Below the pieces are notes generated by a model. It searched no databases. It worked only from the letters and a program-made list of their open reading frames with translations, and was not told the DNA's origin. Below, piece by piece: positions 40,455-51,570 of a DNA stretch of 64,000 bases. Source of the DNA: Lepidostoma basale (Eukaryota > Arthropoda > Insecta > Trichoptera > Lepidostomatidae); the NCBI GenBank assembly GCA_022606425.2, contig JAHDVF020000437.1, forward strand, positions 186,001-250,000, given 5' to 3'. The translations under genes and the position numbers were made by a program. Numbering within the stretch: the stretch's first letter is position 1; each line of letters begins with the position of its first letter.

Positions 40455-40960
40455 TCTTAAACTTAACTAGCTAACTAACTAACTAACCATCACGCCCTCT
40501 CCCCGAAGGGGGAGGCAGAAAGAATGGACTGCCACACTTTTCTTTCCTGACATATTTCTCTCGCTTCCTCAACATTCATACATCGTGTCGATTTTTCTGT
40601 GCACGGGCGTCGATTTCTCTGACTCCTCACATGGCCGACATTCATTATTTGATTTATTTGATCGTGCCACGTTTTCCTATGACTTCCTCTATTTCTGGTT
40701 CCATTTACATCGTTTACATACCTATACTTTTTTTTACAAATCTTTCTTCATTCATTCTTTCCATATTTCCAAACCATCTTAATGATCCTTTCATTATTTT
40801 GTTCATAACATTATCATTCGCACCGCATTCACTTCTTATATTTTCATTAGACAATCTATCATACACAGCGTATCCACACATTCGTCTAAGAGATCTCATT
40901 TCTACTGAATATATTCTACTTTCATCCTTCTTTTGCCACTTCCATGCTTCGCTTAATTTG
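40455..40960 (-). mobile_element. LINE family A, 3' segment of an inverted copy
   Basis: From the tail (CTAACTAACTAACC at 40470) back to SEAWKWQKKDES at ~40950 on the minus strand. The upstream RT part lies inverted just to the right. Confidence 0.75.
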
Positions 40961-40964
40961 ATAT

Positions 40965-41110
40965 ATTTTATCATAAATAAGTTTAAGTGTATGAAAGAGC
41001 TAAAAGGGTTGGATGTAGGTGAGAAAATCAGCGGAGTGTCAATAAGCTGTTTCTTGTATGCGGATGACGCCGTCCTACTTGCAGACAACGAGCATGAACT
41101 TAATAATTGG
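40965..41110 (+). mobile_element. LINE family A, inverted RT segment with YADD box
   Basis: Encodes MKELKGLDVGEKISGVSISC then FLYADDAVLLADNEHEL, the catalytic YADD box of reverse transcriptase, in opposite orientation to the adjoining 3' segment. About 110 codons between the two pieces are missing. Confidence 0.75.
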
Positions 41111-41394
41111 TTGCCGTTATAGTAGAATGAATAGAGTGGTGATTATTTTGTTAGTTAATTATATCTATATGAAAATCATATAAGTATTAGTTGGTAGCCG
41201 AATGGGCGGCGATGCCGGCGTCGGGATGTCTGGCGAGGTGCAAAACCTGAATACAAAGAGCATCATCTATTAACCAGTTGCTAAATTCATTATTCAAAAT
41301 AACTCATAATCAGTAATGCATTGATTGAAATTTCCGATTTCTAGTATCTCGGACCCAAACTATATCATACATATAATATCTCTTCTTCTTCTGA
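41111..41394. other. no recognisable gene
   Basis: No motif or terminal structure seen. Confidence 0.4.
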
Positions 41395-41535
41395 TTGTAG
41401 ATCTTGCGATCTGTTTATGCTAGATATCAACTTTCTTCCTGCGATGAAGACGACCAGCCTTCTCTCCATCTCTTTGGTGGTCTTCCTGGTGGTCGACGGC
41501 CCTCTGGACTCTCGTGCATCACGATATTAGGAATC
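41395..41535 (-). mobile_element. LINE family G, short 3' end
   Basis: The CTTCTTCTTC tail is followed, on the minus strand, by IPNIVMHESPEGRRPPGRPP and KRWREGWSSSSQEES, the same end as the copy at 33185-33815. Confidence 0.75.
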
Positions 41536-41984
41536 TTGTTGGAGGTATTAGGAAGTTTTGTTTGAGAATGAAAAATAGTTATTTGAAACAAGAATTTAAC
41601 AATGAAAGTGAATATGCCCATTTACAATACCTTCAGTTTTGATTCCAACTCCTTAGTATGGAAGCGAAGGATGGAACTAGCAGAAGAAGGATGTGAGCAG
41701 AATAAATACGTATGGCAGTCTCACCATATGCTTCTAGAATGCACCTCAGCTGCAAATTTTTTCAAAATGAAAAAGTGAATCAAAAGTTCCCGCAAATTAC
41801 GCTTATTCGGCTCAAATTCATACATATTTAATATAAAAAAAAGTTATAATATAATAAACAAAACTGTAAACGTTTCTCTTCTTTTTTTTACTTTGTACAC
41901 AACACACTTCATTACAAAAATAAAAATTAAAAAACAAACATGTTTCGGACGCAGAAGCCCTTCATCAGTGATATAAATGATAAA
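41536..41984. other. unassigned, with a hammerhead-like remnant at the right
   Basis: At 41938-41968 the minus strand reads CACTGATGAAGGGCTTCTGC followed by GTCCGAAACATG, the CTGATGA...GAAAC layout with a poor stem. 41655-41710 is a ~50-bp family A scrap. Confidence 0.4.
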
Positions 41985-43013
41985 TATTATTGTCGACTTG
42001 CAAAAAGCATACGATTACGTTAATAGAGAAAAGTTGTGGAAAATTTTTGTCTGAATATGGAATAAGTACAAAACTGATCACGGCAATTAAGTCGCTATAC
42101 ACGGAAAGCACTGCTAGTGTCAGAGTAAATAGAGATCTTACAGCCTGGTTTGATATCAATAAAGGTGTCAAACAGGGTTGATGACGCTGTCCTACTTGCA
42201 GACAACGAGCATGAACTACAAGTCCTGGTGAATCGTATGTATGAGGTATGCATGCGAAATGATCTGATGATGAATGTAAATAAGTCCAAGGTAATGATTT
42301 TTGAAAAGGAAGAAACCATGACAGTCTGCAACATTAGCGTGAATGGTGAAAATTTGGAGCAAATAGTTGAGTTTGTGTATTTAGGTAGTATGTTTACAAG
42401 AGATGGGAGAGTGGAGAGGGATATTGAAAGAAGGGTTGGGGCAGGCAACAAAGTGAATGGTGCACTTAAAGTTGTCATCGCAAACAAAAACCTATCCAAA
42501 AAAGCTAGAATGGCAGTGCACAATGGTGTTCTTCTACCGACCCTTATGTATGGAAGCGAAGCATGGAACTGGCAAAAGAAGGATGAAAGTAGAATAAATG
42601 CATTAGAAATGAGATCTTTTAGACGAATTTGTGGATATTCGAATTTGTCGAATGAAAATATAAGAAGTGAATGCGGTGCGAATGATGGTGTCATGAACAA
42701 AATAATGAAAGGATCATTAAGATGGTTTGGACATATGGAAAGAATGAATGAAGAAAGAATGGTAAAAAAATTATATGTTAATGATGTAAATGGAATCAGA
42801 AATAGAGGAAGACCGAGGAAAACGTGGCACGATCAAATAAATCAAATATTGAATGTCGGCCATGTGAGGAGTCAGAGAAATCGACGCGCGTGCATGACAC
42901 GATGTATGAATGTTGAGGAAGCGAGAGAAATATGTCAGGAAAGAAAGGTGTGGCAGTCCATTGTTTCTGCCTACCCCTTCGGAGAGATGGCGTGATGGTT
43001 AGTTAGTTAGTTA
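41985..43013 (+). mobile_element. LINE family A, longest copy
   Basis: Begins in the palm (IVDLQKAYDYVNREKLWK), then frame-broken through VKQG. A deletion then joins directly to DDAVLLADNEHELQVLVNRM, losing the FLYA of the catalytic box. From 42180 the frame is open to VSAYPFGEMA at 42995 ([54 protein letters not shown]). The tail is GATGGTTAGTTAGTTAGTTA. RT motifs plus a tetranucleotide tail fit an RTE-type element. Confidence 0.88.
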
Positions 43014-43639
43014 GTTTATATTATTTAAATATAATATTATATCTCAAATATTATTTTTTTTAAATCACGAATGTTGTCAGTTTTGACAGATATTAAAATT
43101 ATTTATTTCTAACGTTTATGCTTTTGTTATAACTAATATTAAGAATATTCTAAATATATGTTATAACATAAGCATAAATAAAATATTTTTATATCTGTCA
43201 AAACTGACCACATTATACCAATATGGGTATATATCATTAATTAACAAAAAGTTTTTTTTTTTTTTTTATTCTGTCCGTATCTATTATGCAATAAATGTAA
43301 AATAATATTTTTGTAGTTAAATTTAAAAAAATAATAATAATTAAGTGAAGGGTAAAAAAGTGAATTTTTTTTAAATGAGTCCTTATTATACCCTCAAACG
43401 TGTATACTTGTGACCTTGTGCGCTTTAGCACGTTACGTTATCTGACAAAAACCATTTAATTTTTTTATTATACTGTCGGTGTTAATTTTATCTCGAGCAT
43501 ATGGGCTGTCTGACTGCATTTCTCGTCTGAAACTCGGTCAATTTCAATGTCCAGTATCCAGTGGAGAAATGCCCGAACGATTGGCCAGACAAATGTATAA
43601 ATGGATCGAATATAAAAACACATAAGTCTGAATTTCTAC
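43014..43639. other. no recognisable gene
   Basis: AT-rich with TTTTGACAGATATTAAAA-type sequence also near 8455 and 56815, so part is repeat-derived. Confidence 0.4.
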
Positions 43640-43870
43640 AACAATGAACCATCGCGCCGGTTCTCCGGAGAGGTAGGCAGAGAGAATAGACCACCACACT
43701 ACTCGATCCTGTCACAGGTCTCTAGGTTTCTCCACATTCATCACGTCCATTCTTCCGATTTCTAGCATGGCCGACCTTTAAAATTTGATTAATTTGTTGT
43801 AAAAATTTTCCTCGGTCTCCCACGACTCTGTACTCCATTCACATCATTAATGTACTTTTGCCCTTCCAAG
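43640..43870 (-). mobile_element. LINE family A, GTTT-type 3' end (decayed)
   Basis: GAACCATCGCGCCGGTTCTC and AGGTAGGCAGAGAGAATAGA, then reverse-strand C-terminal scraps to the VNDVNG block. Confidence 0.6.
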
Positions 43871-44220
43871 ACTTCCTCAAATGTGGTAAAATTTCAGCTC
43901 GTTTCTGTTTATATACACTAGTAAATGGAGCTGAATATGTTATTAACGAAAATTGATGTGGCTTCTTACATTTTTAACAAATAATTCTAATATTTGGGTA
44001 AGCCCAGAAATACTGGAGAGTGTTTATTGGAATTCATAAAAAAAATTATGACAATGATTACATAGTTAAGGAATACTAAATGACATTATATAAATCAAAA
44101 AAGTTATTTGAGGTAGGACGAAAAAAAATGTTTCTAAGAAAAACATCGATTTACAAATTGTTCACAAATTATTACACCCAATCTTAATGGATGGCGCTAG
44201 TGTAGATTGAACTAAAAAAT
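43871..44220. other. no recognisable gene
   Basis: No feature seen. Confidence 0.4.
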
Positions 44221-44433
44221 GTGAAGTGTTCCTCAACATTGTAGCATATATACATCTTCCAAAAATTGGCAGACGTGGTGGTCGTAAGAAGGGCGGAATG
44301 GGGAATGTTGTTAACATAAGCGACCGCTTAACCCAACTTATGACAGGTCATAAGTCCTGTAAGCGTCTCGATCACTATATTCTGTTCCCAGAAAACAATT
44401 TACATCTTCGTCGCTATTGAGATACAATTAATA
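44221..44433 (-). mobile_element. family E element, diverged
   Basis: The complement shows ATTGTATCTCAATAGCGACG, ACAGGACTTATGACCTGTC and CATTCCCCATTCCGCC in the same order as 8990-9200. Confidence 0.6.
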
Positions 44434-44781
44434 AATTATTTTACATATTTCAAGGCGACTAATGATTCTAACGACTGAGAAGAAGATAAAGATGCGTATT
44501 TCAAAATTTACACTTATTCAGTTTTACATTTGCAACTCGTATATATAATACATGACTTGCATCAATGTTTTTCTTCTCGTGTGCGAATCTGGTTTAAGCG
44601 CGTATTTTGAAATTACATACGCCTTCGAAATTATATACGGAGTTTCGTTGTCACCTCATGGAATAAAACGTTCTAGCCAGTAGCGTAGAGTCCTTTCATA
44701 TCAGGGAGATTGTTTGCAATAGTGTGACAGTGCTTTTACAAAAAAAAAATTGACGCAGTTTTATTTTATTTATTATTTATA
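44434..44781. other. no recognisable gene
   Basis: No feature seen. Confidence 0.4.
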
Positions 44782-44783
44782 TA

Positions 44784-45718
44784 GGGTGTCCCAAAATTTA
44801 AGCAAGATTTGAATTTGCCGCCTTTTGTGCAGTAATTTTTTTTATATTTTTTTTATGTATTATATACAACAGGTTGTTTGAACCCAATTCCTATGTACAA
44901 TTTAATTTTAGCTATTATATTGATTCTCGTGACATGTGATAGGTAGCCAATCTATCGCCATTTTATTGTCACGTGAATTCTACACCAGACCAAAGACAGT
45001 GTGACAATCACACTGCCATCGCCAGGAATCGAACCCGGGACCTTCGGTATGGAAATCAGCGCTGTTACCATTCTGCCACGAAGGTCGTCGTGTTGGTCAT
45101 TGTTGGCAACAACGAAAAACGACAATTTGTTTGCTGACAGTTTAGGGTTAGTAAAAATGGAGCGTTACACGATACAACAACGTGTTTTCATAATTGAACA
45201 ATATCTCAAAAATAATGCAATTTTGGCGGCTGCAGTTCGAACGTTTCATACAGAATATGATCGGAAAAGTGTTTTACCTTCGTTAACTGTGAAGAGATTC
45301 ATTTAAAAATTCAGGGAGACTGGATCAGTTGGAAACGCTAAACGCACTGGTCGTCCAAAAACAAACCGTTCAAATGTCAATATCGAAGAAGTGTGTGACA
45401 GTGTTAGTGAAAATTCTTTTATCTGTACTCTCTCGTTTCGGTGATCAGAATTGGCCTCCTAGATCGTGTGATTTAACACCATTAGATTTATTTTTATATG
45501 GTTATTTGAAAACAAAGGTCTATGTCAACAAGCCCACAACTATCCGTGCATCACAGGAGAAAATTAAACTTTGCATCAACAAAATTCAGCCACCTTCATG
45601 CAAAATGGTCATGAATATATACTATGTACTTTATGATTCAATAATAAAAAAAACAATCTAAAGACTAAAAACTGTGTTTTCTATTTAATTCAAATCTTGC
45701 TTTAATTTTGGGACACCC
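44784..45718 (+). mobile_element. Tc1/mariner-superfamily element, defective, with nested SINE-1
   Basis: Inverted ends GGGTGTCCCAAAATTTAAGC (left) and its complement (right) with TA duplications at 44782-44783 and 45719-45720. Transposase remains start at ATG 45157: MERYTIQQRVFIIEQYLKNN (helix-turn-helix), stop at 45304, then KFRETGSVGNAKRTGRPKT in another frame. The middle with the first catalytic residues is missing. The C-terminal part has NWPPRSCDLTPLDLFLYGYL, the third-aspartate region. SINE-1 at 44858-45090 is inserted upstream of the ORF. Confidence 0.85.
44858..45090 (-). mobile_element. SINE-1 nested in a DNA transposon
   Basis: Full-length minus-strand copy: head at 45090 (GACGACCTTCGTGGCAGAAT), box B GGTTCGATTCC, and 3' end near TTGTATATAATACATAAAAA. 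It lies wholly inside the element 44784-45718. Confidence 0.8.
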
Positions 45719-45734
45719 TATAGTAAATCCAAAA

Positions 45735-46135
45735 AAATATTTTAACAACAACAACAATAAACTATCACGCCGTTTCCCCCCAAGGGTAGACAGAGAGAAT
45801 GAACAGCCACACTACTCTATCCAGACACACCTCTCTACCGTCCTCCACATTCATACAGCGAGTCATATACGCACGTCGATTCCTCCGACTTTTAACATGA
45901 CCAATCTTTAAAATTTAATTAATTTGGTCATGCCATCTTTTCCTCGGTCTATCTCGACTCCATACACCATTTACATCGTTTACGTAAACTTTGTTTGCAA
46001 TTTCTTATATCAGCATTTGAAATTCTGTCGTACATCGTTCTACCACAAATACGTCTTAAGGACCTCATATCTACCGGATTTATTCTGGTCTCATCCTTCT
46101 TCTGCCAGTTTCTTACTTCGCTTCCATAATATAAA
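45735..46135 (-). mobile_element. LINE family A, GTTT/GTTG-tailed
   Basis: The tail is AACAACAACAACAATAAACT on the plus strand, then CTATCACGCCGTTTCCCCCC and reverse-strand coding back to RNWQKKDETRINPVDMRSL. A deletion removes the FGHM block. Confidence 0.7.
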
Positions 46136-46274
46136 ATATTTCAATTTTAAACTTTAAAATTAACAAACATGTATTTTGAAACATGTTTTGGTCAAGGGAG
46201 ATGATGCTCAATAAAACTTCGGGAATCAATGATATAAAACATTCGTTTTCTTTCTTATTTATTATAATAATTGA

Positions 46275-46625
46275 ATTCTAGTGTTGACCCTTATGTATTG
46301 AAGTAAAGTTTGGAGCTAACAAAAGAATGATGAAAGTACAAATATTCCGTAGAAAAGAGATCACTGTGAAGAATGTGCGTTAAAACAATGTACCAAACGA
46401 CGGAATAAGAAAAAAATTAGCATCCTTGAGATGGTTTGGATGTATGGAACGAACGGATGAGAGAATAATGGTTTAAAAGTAGTGTACAAGCAATGTGAAT
46501 GGAAAACGAAGTCGAATATATAAAAAGACAGCCACATTCGAAATAGGAAAATCGGGTGCATGTTACGATGTATGAATGTAGGGGTATCTCAAGACAGGGG
46601 AAACGGCGTGATGGTTAATTAGTTC
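46275..46625 (+). mobile_element. LINE family A, decayed 3' part
   Basis: CCCTTATGTATTGAAGTAAA to GGCGTGATGGTTAATTAG with many deletions; only scraps of the coding blocks remain. Confidence 0.6.
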
Positions 46626-47095
46626 ATCATCAGTCGTCTGTCATCCACTGCTGAATGTAGGCCTCTCCCAAAGCACGCCACCGCCCTCTATCCATTGCCG
46701 CTCCCATCCATCCATGTCCAGCAATCCTTTTCAGATCGTCGGTCCAGCGGGCAGCGAGACGTCCAACTCTGCGGAATCCTAAACGTGGTCTCCACTTCAG
46801 AACCCGTCTCCCACATCAGCCGTCGGTTCTCTGACAGATATGGCCAGCCCATCGCCACTTCACCTACCATGAATCTGTAGACTAGACCCTTTGTCAGTGT
46901 CCACGTTTAGGCTCCGAACGTCATGACTGGCAAGACGCACTGGTTGAAGACTTTAGTATTGAGGCATTGTGGTATTTTAGAGGTGAGAACATGACGTAAT
47001 TTTCCAAAAGCCGCGCAACCCAACTGAATTCTTTGGTCGGCTTCTTTCTCGAATTTGTTTCTACCTAATTGAATTAGTAATTTAGTCATAATGCA
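46626..47095 (-). mobile_element. LINE family B-related, 3' half
   Basis: The plus-strand left end CATCCACTGCTGAATGTAGG is the complement of a common insect LINE terminus. The minus strand encodes LGCAAFGKLRHVLTSKIPQC, KVFNQCVLPVMTFGA and, after a break, WTLTKG and GRGEVAMGWPYL-like remains. It abuts the cuticle gene 4 upstream region. Confidence 0.65.
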
Positions 47096-47240
47096 TGAAA
47101 GTGAATGTGATGTTTGTTTTGCGTTTTGGATAAAAAAAATATCATGGTACGCCTTTCGTTAAAGCTGTATGGGTGTGGACCAGATCGAATTGTTGCCAAT
47201 TCCTCTATCTGATAAGATAATTTTGGTGGGGGCATTGCAC

Positions 47241-47277
47241 TATATATAGCCAGCATTGGCCAGTAATTAAACACAGT
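47241..47277 (+). promoter_or_regulatory. core promoter of cuticle gene 4
   Basis: TATATATA at 47241-47248 and ACAGT at 47273-47277; the start codon is at 47304. Confidence 0.8.
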
Positions 47278-47303
47278 CGTTTGTGCAAAAGTAACAATTA
47301 AAA

Positions 47304-49306
47304 TGGCATTCAAAGTAGGTTCCATTTATTTTAAACCATTTTCCTTTAACTTCAATAAAAGAAAAATAAATAATAAATTGATAAAAGATAAATAAAAAAA
47401 TTAAGATTTCTACTTCATAATCAAAACGTTACATGATTACGTTTCCTACAATATAAACTTTTTGGCTTTTATGCATTTTAAAATATTTTTACGTATTTAT
47501 CTTTTCAATTATTGAAAGAAAGTAACTGTTAATTATTTTATTATCTTACTGTTATTGTTTCTTTTTTCTTTTTCATTATTTATAATTAATTTCTATCAAT
47601 TAATTAATTTCGATTAGTAATATTTAAATTGAACGATACATTTTGGGGTGCGTCTTATGGCCCGATAATCATATCGTCCAAAACATTTTTTTAAATTGTA
47701 AGATAATTTTTGGGTTGCGTTTTATCGTCCGGTTCGTCTTATTGTCCAAAACATTTTTTTTCTCAAAAATTTTGGAGTGCTTTTTGGGGTAGTTTTTGAG
47801 GTAATTTTTGGGGTAATTTTTAGGTGCTTTATGGGGTAATTTTTGGGGTAATTTTTGGTCGGACGCATCTTATCGTCCAAAACATTATTTTTTCTAAAAA
47901 TAAATAGATAAATTTTGGGGTGCGTCTTTTCGTTCAAAACATTTTTTTATATAAAAATTTATAAATACATTTCGGGGTGCGTCTTATGGTCCGATGCGTC
48001 TTATCGTTCACAAAATACTGTTGTTGAAAATTATAATGGAAAGAAAACTGAATATTTTGTTTTATAATATTTATTATTATTTTACAAAATATTTTTTTTT
48101 AATTTTTGAACTAACTAACCATCATGCCTTCTCTCCGAAGGGGTTGGCAGAAAGAATGGACTTCCACACTTTTCTTTCCTGACATATTTATCTCGCTTCC
48201 TCAACATTCATACATCGTGTCATGCACGCGCGTCGATTTCTCTGACTCCTCACGTGGCCGACATTCAATATTTGATTTATTTAATCGTGCCACGTTTTCC
48301 TCGGTCTCCCTCTATTTCTGGTTCCATTTACATCGTTAACATATAATTTTTTTACCATTCTTTCCATATGCCCAAACCATCTTAATGATCCTTTCATTAT
48401 TTTGTTCATAACACCATCATTCGACACTCTATCATACAAAGAGTATGCACACATTCGTCTAAGAGATCTCACTTCTACTGCATTTATTCTACTTTCATTC
48501 TTCTTTTGCCAGTTCCATGCTTTGCTTCCATACATAAGGGTCGGTAGAAGAACATCATTTTTAATTTTCATTATTTAAGATGATGAGCAACATTTATACA
48601 CGTACTTCTTGATTAGATTACAGTATTAATAATATAATGTTGGACGATCGAAGTGTGCACGGGAGATGCTTATTGGTAGCGATGAGGTTCGCAACCCATC
48701 ACACCGCGTCTCCCGCAGGGCCAAAAAAGAGAAGGATTGAGTGCCGCATCAGTAAAAGTGTGACAGTCCATTCTTTCTGCCTACTCTTTCGGGGAGACGG
48801 CGTGATGGTTAGTTAGTTAGTTTTTATTAATAATATCAGCCAATTACCAGGATGTGCTAATACTAAGCTCTGATGAATTTCAGATCGTCGCTTTCGCGTG
48901 CCTGGTGGCTGCTGTCCAGGCCGGTCTGATCGCACCGCAGGTGCACTACGCCGTGCCGCAGGTGCAGAAGGTGGCCTACGCGCCCGTGGAGCAGTATGCC
49001 CCCGCCGAATACAACTTCGAGTACTCCGTCCATGACGAGCACACCGGAGACATCAAGAGCCAGAAGGAAGTCCGCCACGGAGACCAGGTGCAGGGCTCCT
49101 ACTCCCTAATCGAAGCTGATGGAAGCCGTCGCGTCGTAGAATACACTGCTGATGAGCACAACGGATTCAACGCCGTCGTCCACCGCGAGCCCGGCCAGCA
49201 CCCCGTTGCCGTCAAGCCCGTGCTGAAGGTTGCCGCCCCCGTGTATGCCCATGCCGCACCCGCCTACCAGACCTATGCTGCCCCCGCCCAATCTTACTAC
49301 CATTAA
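47304..49306 (+). CDS. RR-2 cuticular protein, gene 4 (144 aa, two exons)
   Basis: Secreted chitin-binding cuticle protein. Exon 1 coding 47304-47315 (M-A-F-K), donor GTAGGT rather than the GTACGT of the other four. Exon 2 is 48884-49306 after acceptor GAATTTCAG. The predicted protein is identical to gene 3: signal peptide [20 protein letters not shown]-2 domain ~47-104, [17 protein letters not shown] tail. The 1.57-kb intron is unrelated to that of gene 3 and contains a GGGGTGCGTCTTAT repeat cluster, a LINE and SINE-3. Identical coding with unrelated intron and flanks suggests gene conversion or strong constraint after duplication. Confidence 0.94.
47636..48010. repeat. irregular repeat cluster in intron of cuticle gene 4
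   Basis: Repeated phrases TTTTGGGGTGCGTCTTATGG, CGTCTTATCGTCCAAAACAT and GGGGTAATTTTTGG occur five or more times at uneven spacing. No coding potential. It looks like a decayed tandem or foldback element. Confidence 0.6.
48110..48570 (-). mobile_element. LINE family A, 3' part, in intron of cuticle gene 4
   Basis: The ACTAACCATCATGCC tail, then reverse-strand frame 48281-48571: [61 protein letters not shown] deletion removes NENIRSECGA. Confidence 0.8.
48640..48828 (+). mobile_element. SINE-3 with LINE family A tail, in intron
   Basis: Body TTGGACGATCGAAGTGTGCA, GAGGTTCGCAACCCATCACA and GCGTCTCCCGCAGGGCC, fused to CAGTCCATTCTTTCTGCCTA and GATGGTTAGTTAGTTAG. Ends 55 bp before exon 2. Confidence 0.75.
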
Positions 49307-49342
49307 TTCCAATGACTGACTCTTTGTTACGCTGTAGTTATT

Positions 49343-49348
49343 AATAAA
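49343..49348 (+). terminator. polyadenylation signal of cuticle gene 4
   Basis: AATAAA 37 bp after the stop codon. Confidence 0.8.
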
Positions 49349-49399
49349 TTATTTATATAAACCCACTTTTTTTCTTATTTTTTTTTTTTAAATATGAAA

Positions 49400-49850
49400 T
49401 TCTTGAAGAAAAGTCTATGAAGCCTGCGTTCTGCCAGTTGGTACTTATAAACTGTTACACTGTCCAAACCAAGTGCCGAGAAACTACGAGTGACCCAAAG
49501 AGCCATGTTAGGAATAAGCCTAAGAGACAGAGTCAGAAACGATACGGTGAGAGAAAAAACAAAGGTCACTGACATCATCCACCAGGTGGCCACTCTAAAA
49601 TGGCAATGGACAGGTCACGTAGCCAGAAGCTCAGATGAAAAGTGGACAAGAAGACTGCTGACTTGGAGACCGTGGACGGGAAAGAGAAGTGCAGGGCGAC
49701 CGCAACTATGGTGGAGGAATGATCTGAACAGACACGTCGGAATAACCTGGATGCAGTCTGCACAGGACAGAGTGACATGGAAGCGAATAGAGGAGGCCTT
49801 TGTCCAGGAGTGGACGGGAATAGACTGAGGAAGAAGAAGAAGATGATATT
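49400..49850 (+). mobile_element. LINE family B, 3' part
   Basis: The frame 49490-49828 encodes [60 protein letters not shown] and TWKRIEEAFVQEWTGID, with stop and a GAAGAAGAAGAAG tail. It lies only ~50 bp past the gene 4 polyadenylation signal. Confidence 0.8.
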
Positions 49851-49964
49851 CTTCTCTTCTTCTTATGCATATCTGCACTGCTGTACATAGATCTCTTCAA
49901 AACAGTCTTAATTTTCATATATGCTAAGCAACTTTTATCCATCTTCTTCCCTCGACTGGAATCA

Positions 49965-50185
49965 TCAAATCAAATCAAATCAGTTTATTTACTCAAGAGA
50001 CATTAAAAGGTAAAATATTATATACATTCAATATTATACCAGGAACGCATTAGAGATGATTCGACATTAGGAAGACAAGATGCTTTCTTAAGTTCAGAGT
50101 ATACGTCCCCTGAACGTACTTTCACTAATATGAAAGACGTCGAGACATCTCCGAGGAGACCGCGTTCAGCAGACTAATTTATATG
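49965..50185 (-). mobile_element. LINE family C, 3' end
   Basis: The tail ATCAAATCAAATCAAATCAG is followed by reverse-strand 3' UTR and the ESTFR.. / SLLNAVSSE block, cut at ~50180. Confidence 0.75.
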
Positions 50186-51059
50186 AAACTAATAAACAGA
50201 ATAAAAAAATAAGACGAAGAACCGAAGTAATAATGGAGCGTAGAGGCAGATTAAAGTGGCAATGCGTAGGACAAAGAGATACCATATAATAATAGATGGA
50301 CAACCAGCTTAATCAAATAGAGATCTTAGGCAAATGAAAATGGTGTCGGATGGCCATAGAAGAGGTAACCCGACGATATAGTCTCAATAACCGATAAATA
50401 TGAATATGAACAGCAAAAATACAGCGGTATAGATATATATTTAGTTAGGAGAGCCGACCCAAAATAAATAAGAAAGAGCTAGGACACAAGAAGACGAAGA
50501 AGAAGCATTTACCTTTATTGGTATTATCACGTGTTATTAATTGAATTGGTGTCACGTGCAACAGTAACTGTGTGGTTTGGTTCGCGTGGTACTCCCATAA
50601 AACTGAAGATGTTTTGTGTATTAATAAATTATTTTGGTGTGTATATGAGTGTAACAATAATTTATGTTTTTTTATATCCTCTTAAACGTGTTGGGTGTGT
50701 CCTGTTACAAATGGGAAATTGACATTTTCAAAACATCGTTAACAAGTAGACAAACTGTAATATAGGCTCTAGTATGAGAATCCTCCTGGCCATTTTTTTT
50801 TGTTGCCGCACTTTTATAATTTTTAGTTATAAAACTTAATACGTTGAGCTGTTTTAGTGTTAAAATTAATTTTGGAGCTTTTTTCGAACCTTTGTGTGCA
50901 TTTGTTCTAATGTCAATTTGAATAATTTCCAGTTATTTAAAAGAACGGTGGATGCGTGCTATATAAATTAAATAAACACAAAAGTCCGGATCGTCCAGCT
51001 GACATGTGCACCATAAAATAAACATTATGTGTTATTTTAATTATATTTTATATTATTTG
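50186..51059. other. no recognisable gene
   Basis: Small LINE scraps are possible near 50210-50400 (RRGRLKWQCVGQR-like). Otherwise AT-rich with no clear features. Confidence 0.4.
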
Positions 51060-51178
51060 TTTTAGATTTATTTTGTGGATGTTGGACGATCGAAATCACC
51101 CGCATCTCCCGCGGGGGCAAAAAGAGAAGGGTGGAGTGCATCGGTTAAAGTGTGGCAGTCCATTATTAGTTAGTTAGG
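51060..51178 (+). mobile_element. SINE-3, short copy
   Basis: ATGTTGGACGATCGAAATCA, CGCATCTCCCGCGGGGGCAA, then AAAGTGTGGCAGTCCATTAT and TAGTTAGTTAG. The body is shortened (the GGTTCGCAACC part is absent) and most of the LINE-derived tail is deleted. Confidence 0.65.
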
Positions 51179-51480
51179 TATTATCACAGCAACAGTGGTA
51201 ATAGCGTATGAGTCAAGATATTCCAGATTCGAAATTCCGATAGAAAATATTTACTGAGAATTGCTCACGTTTAGTATAGCAGTTAAGCTTCAAGTCCGTT
51301 TTAATTTTAGTAAACAGTTGTCTTCTTCTTTTCATGTCATGTCGTGAAATAGAAAAACCTGAGATAATGCATAAATTCGACGAAGAACCAATAATGCATA
51401 AATTCGACGAAGAAAACAAGCAAATAAATATAAATGAATAGGTATTAACGAAAAAACAAACAAACTTTTTTTGAATAAAA

Positions 51481-51486
51481 TTTATT
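51481..51486 (-). terminator. polyadenylation signal of cuticle gene 5
   Basis: TTTATT on the plus strand (AATAAA on the minus strand), 85 bp beyond the stop codon. Confidence 0.7.
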
Positions 51487-51570
51487 GCTACTTAATACTA
51501 AAATTTTCTAAAAAGCTTACAAATTAGATAAATAAAAATGGGTGATCATGATGGAATAATGGGGTGACAT

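Noticed and set aside
42150..42995. 281-residue intact host gene
   Set aside because: It is the C-terminal part of a LINE ORF2 with a deletion that removes the start of the catalytic YADD box, and it ends in the family GTTA tail.
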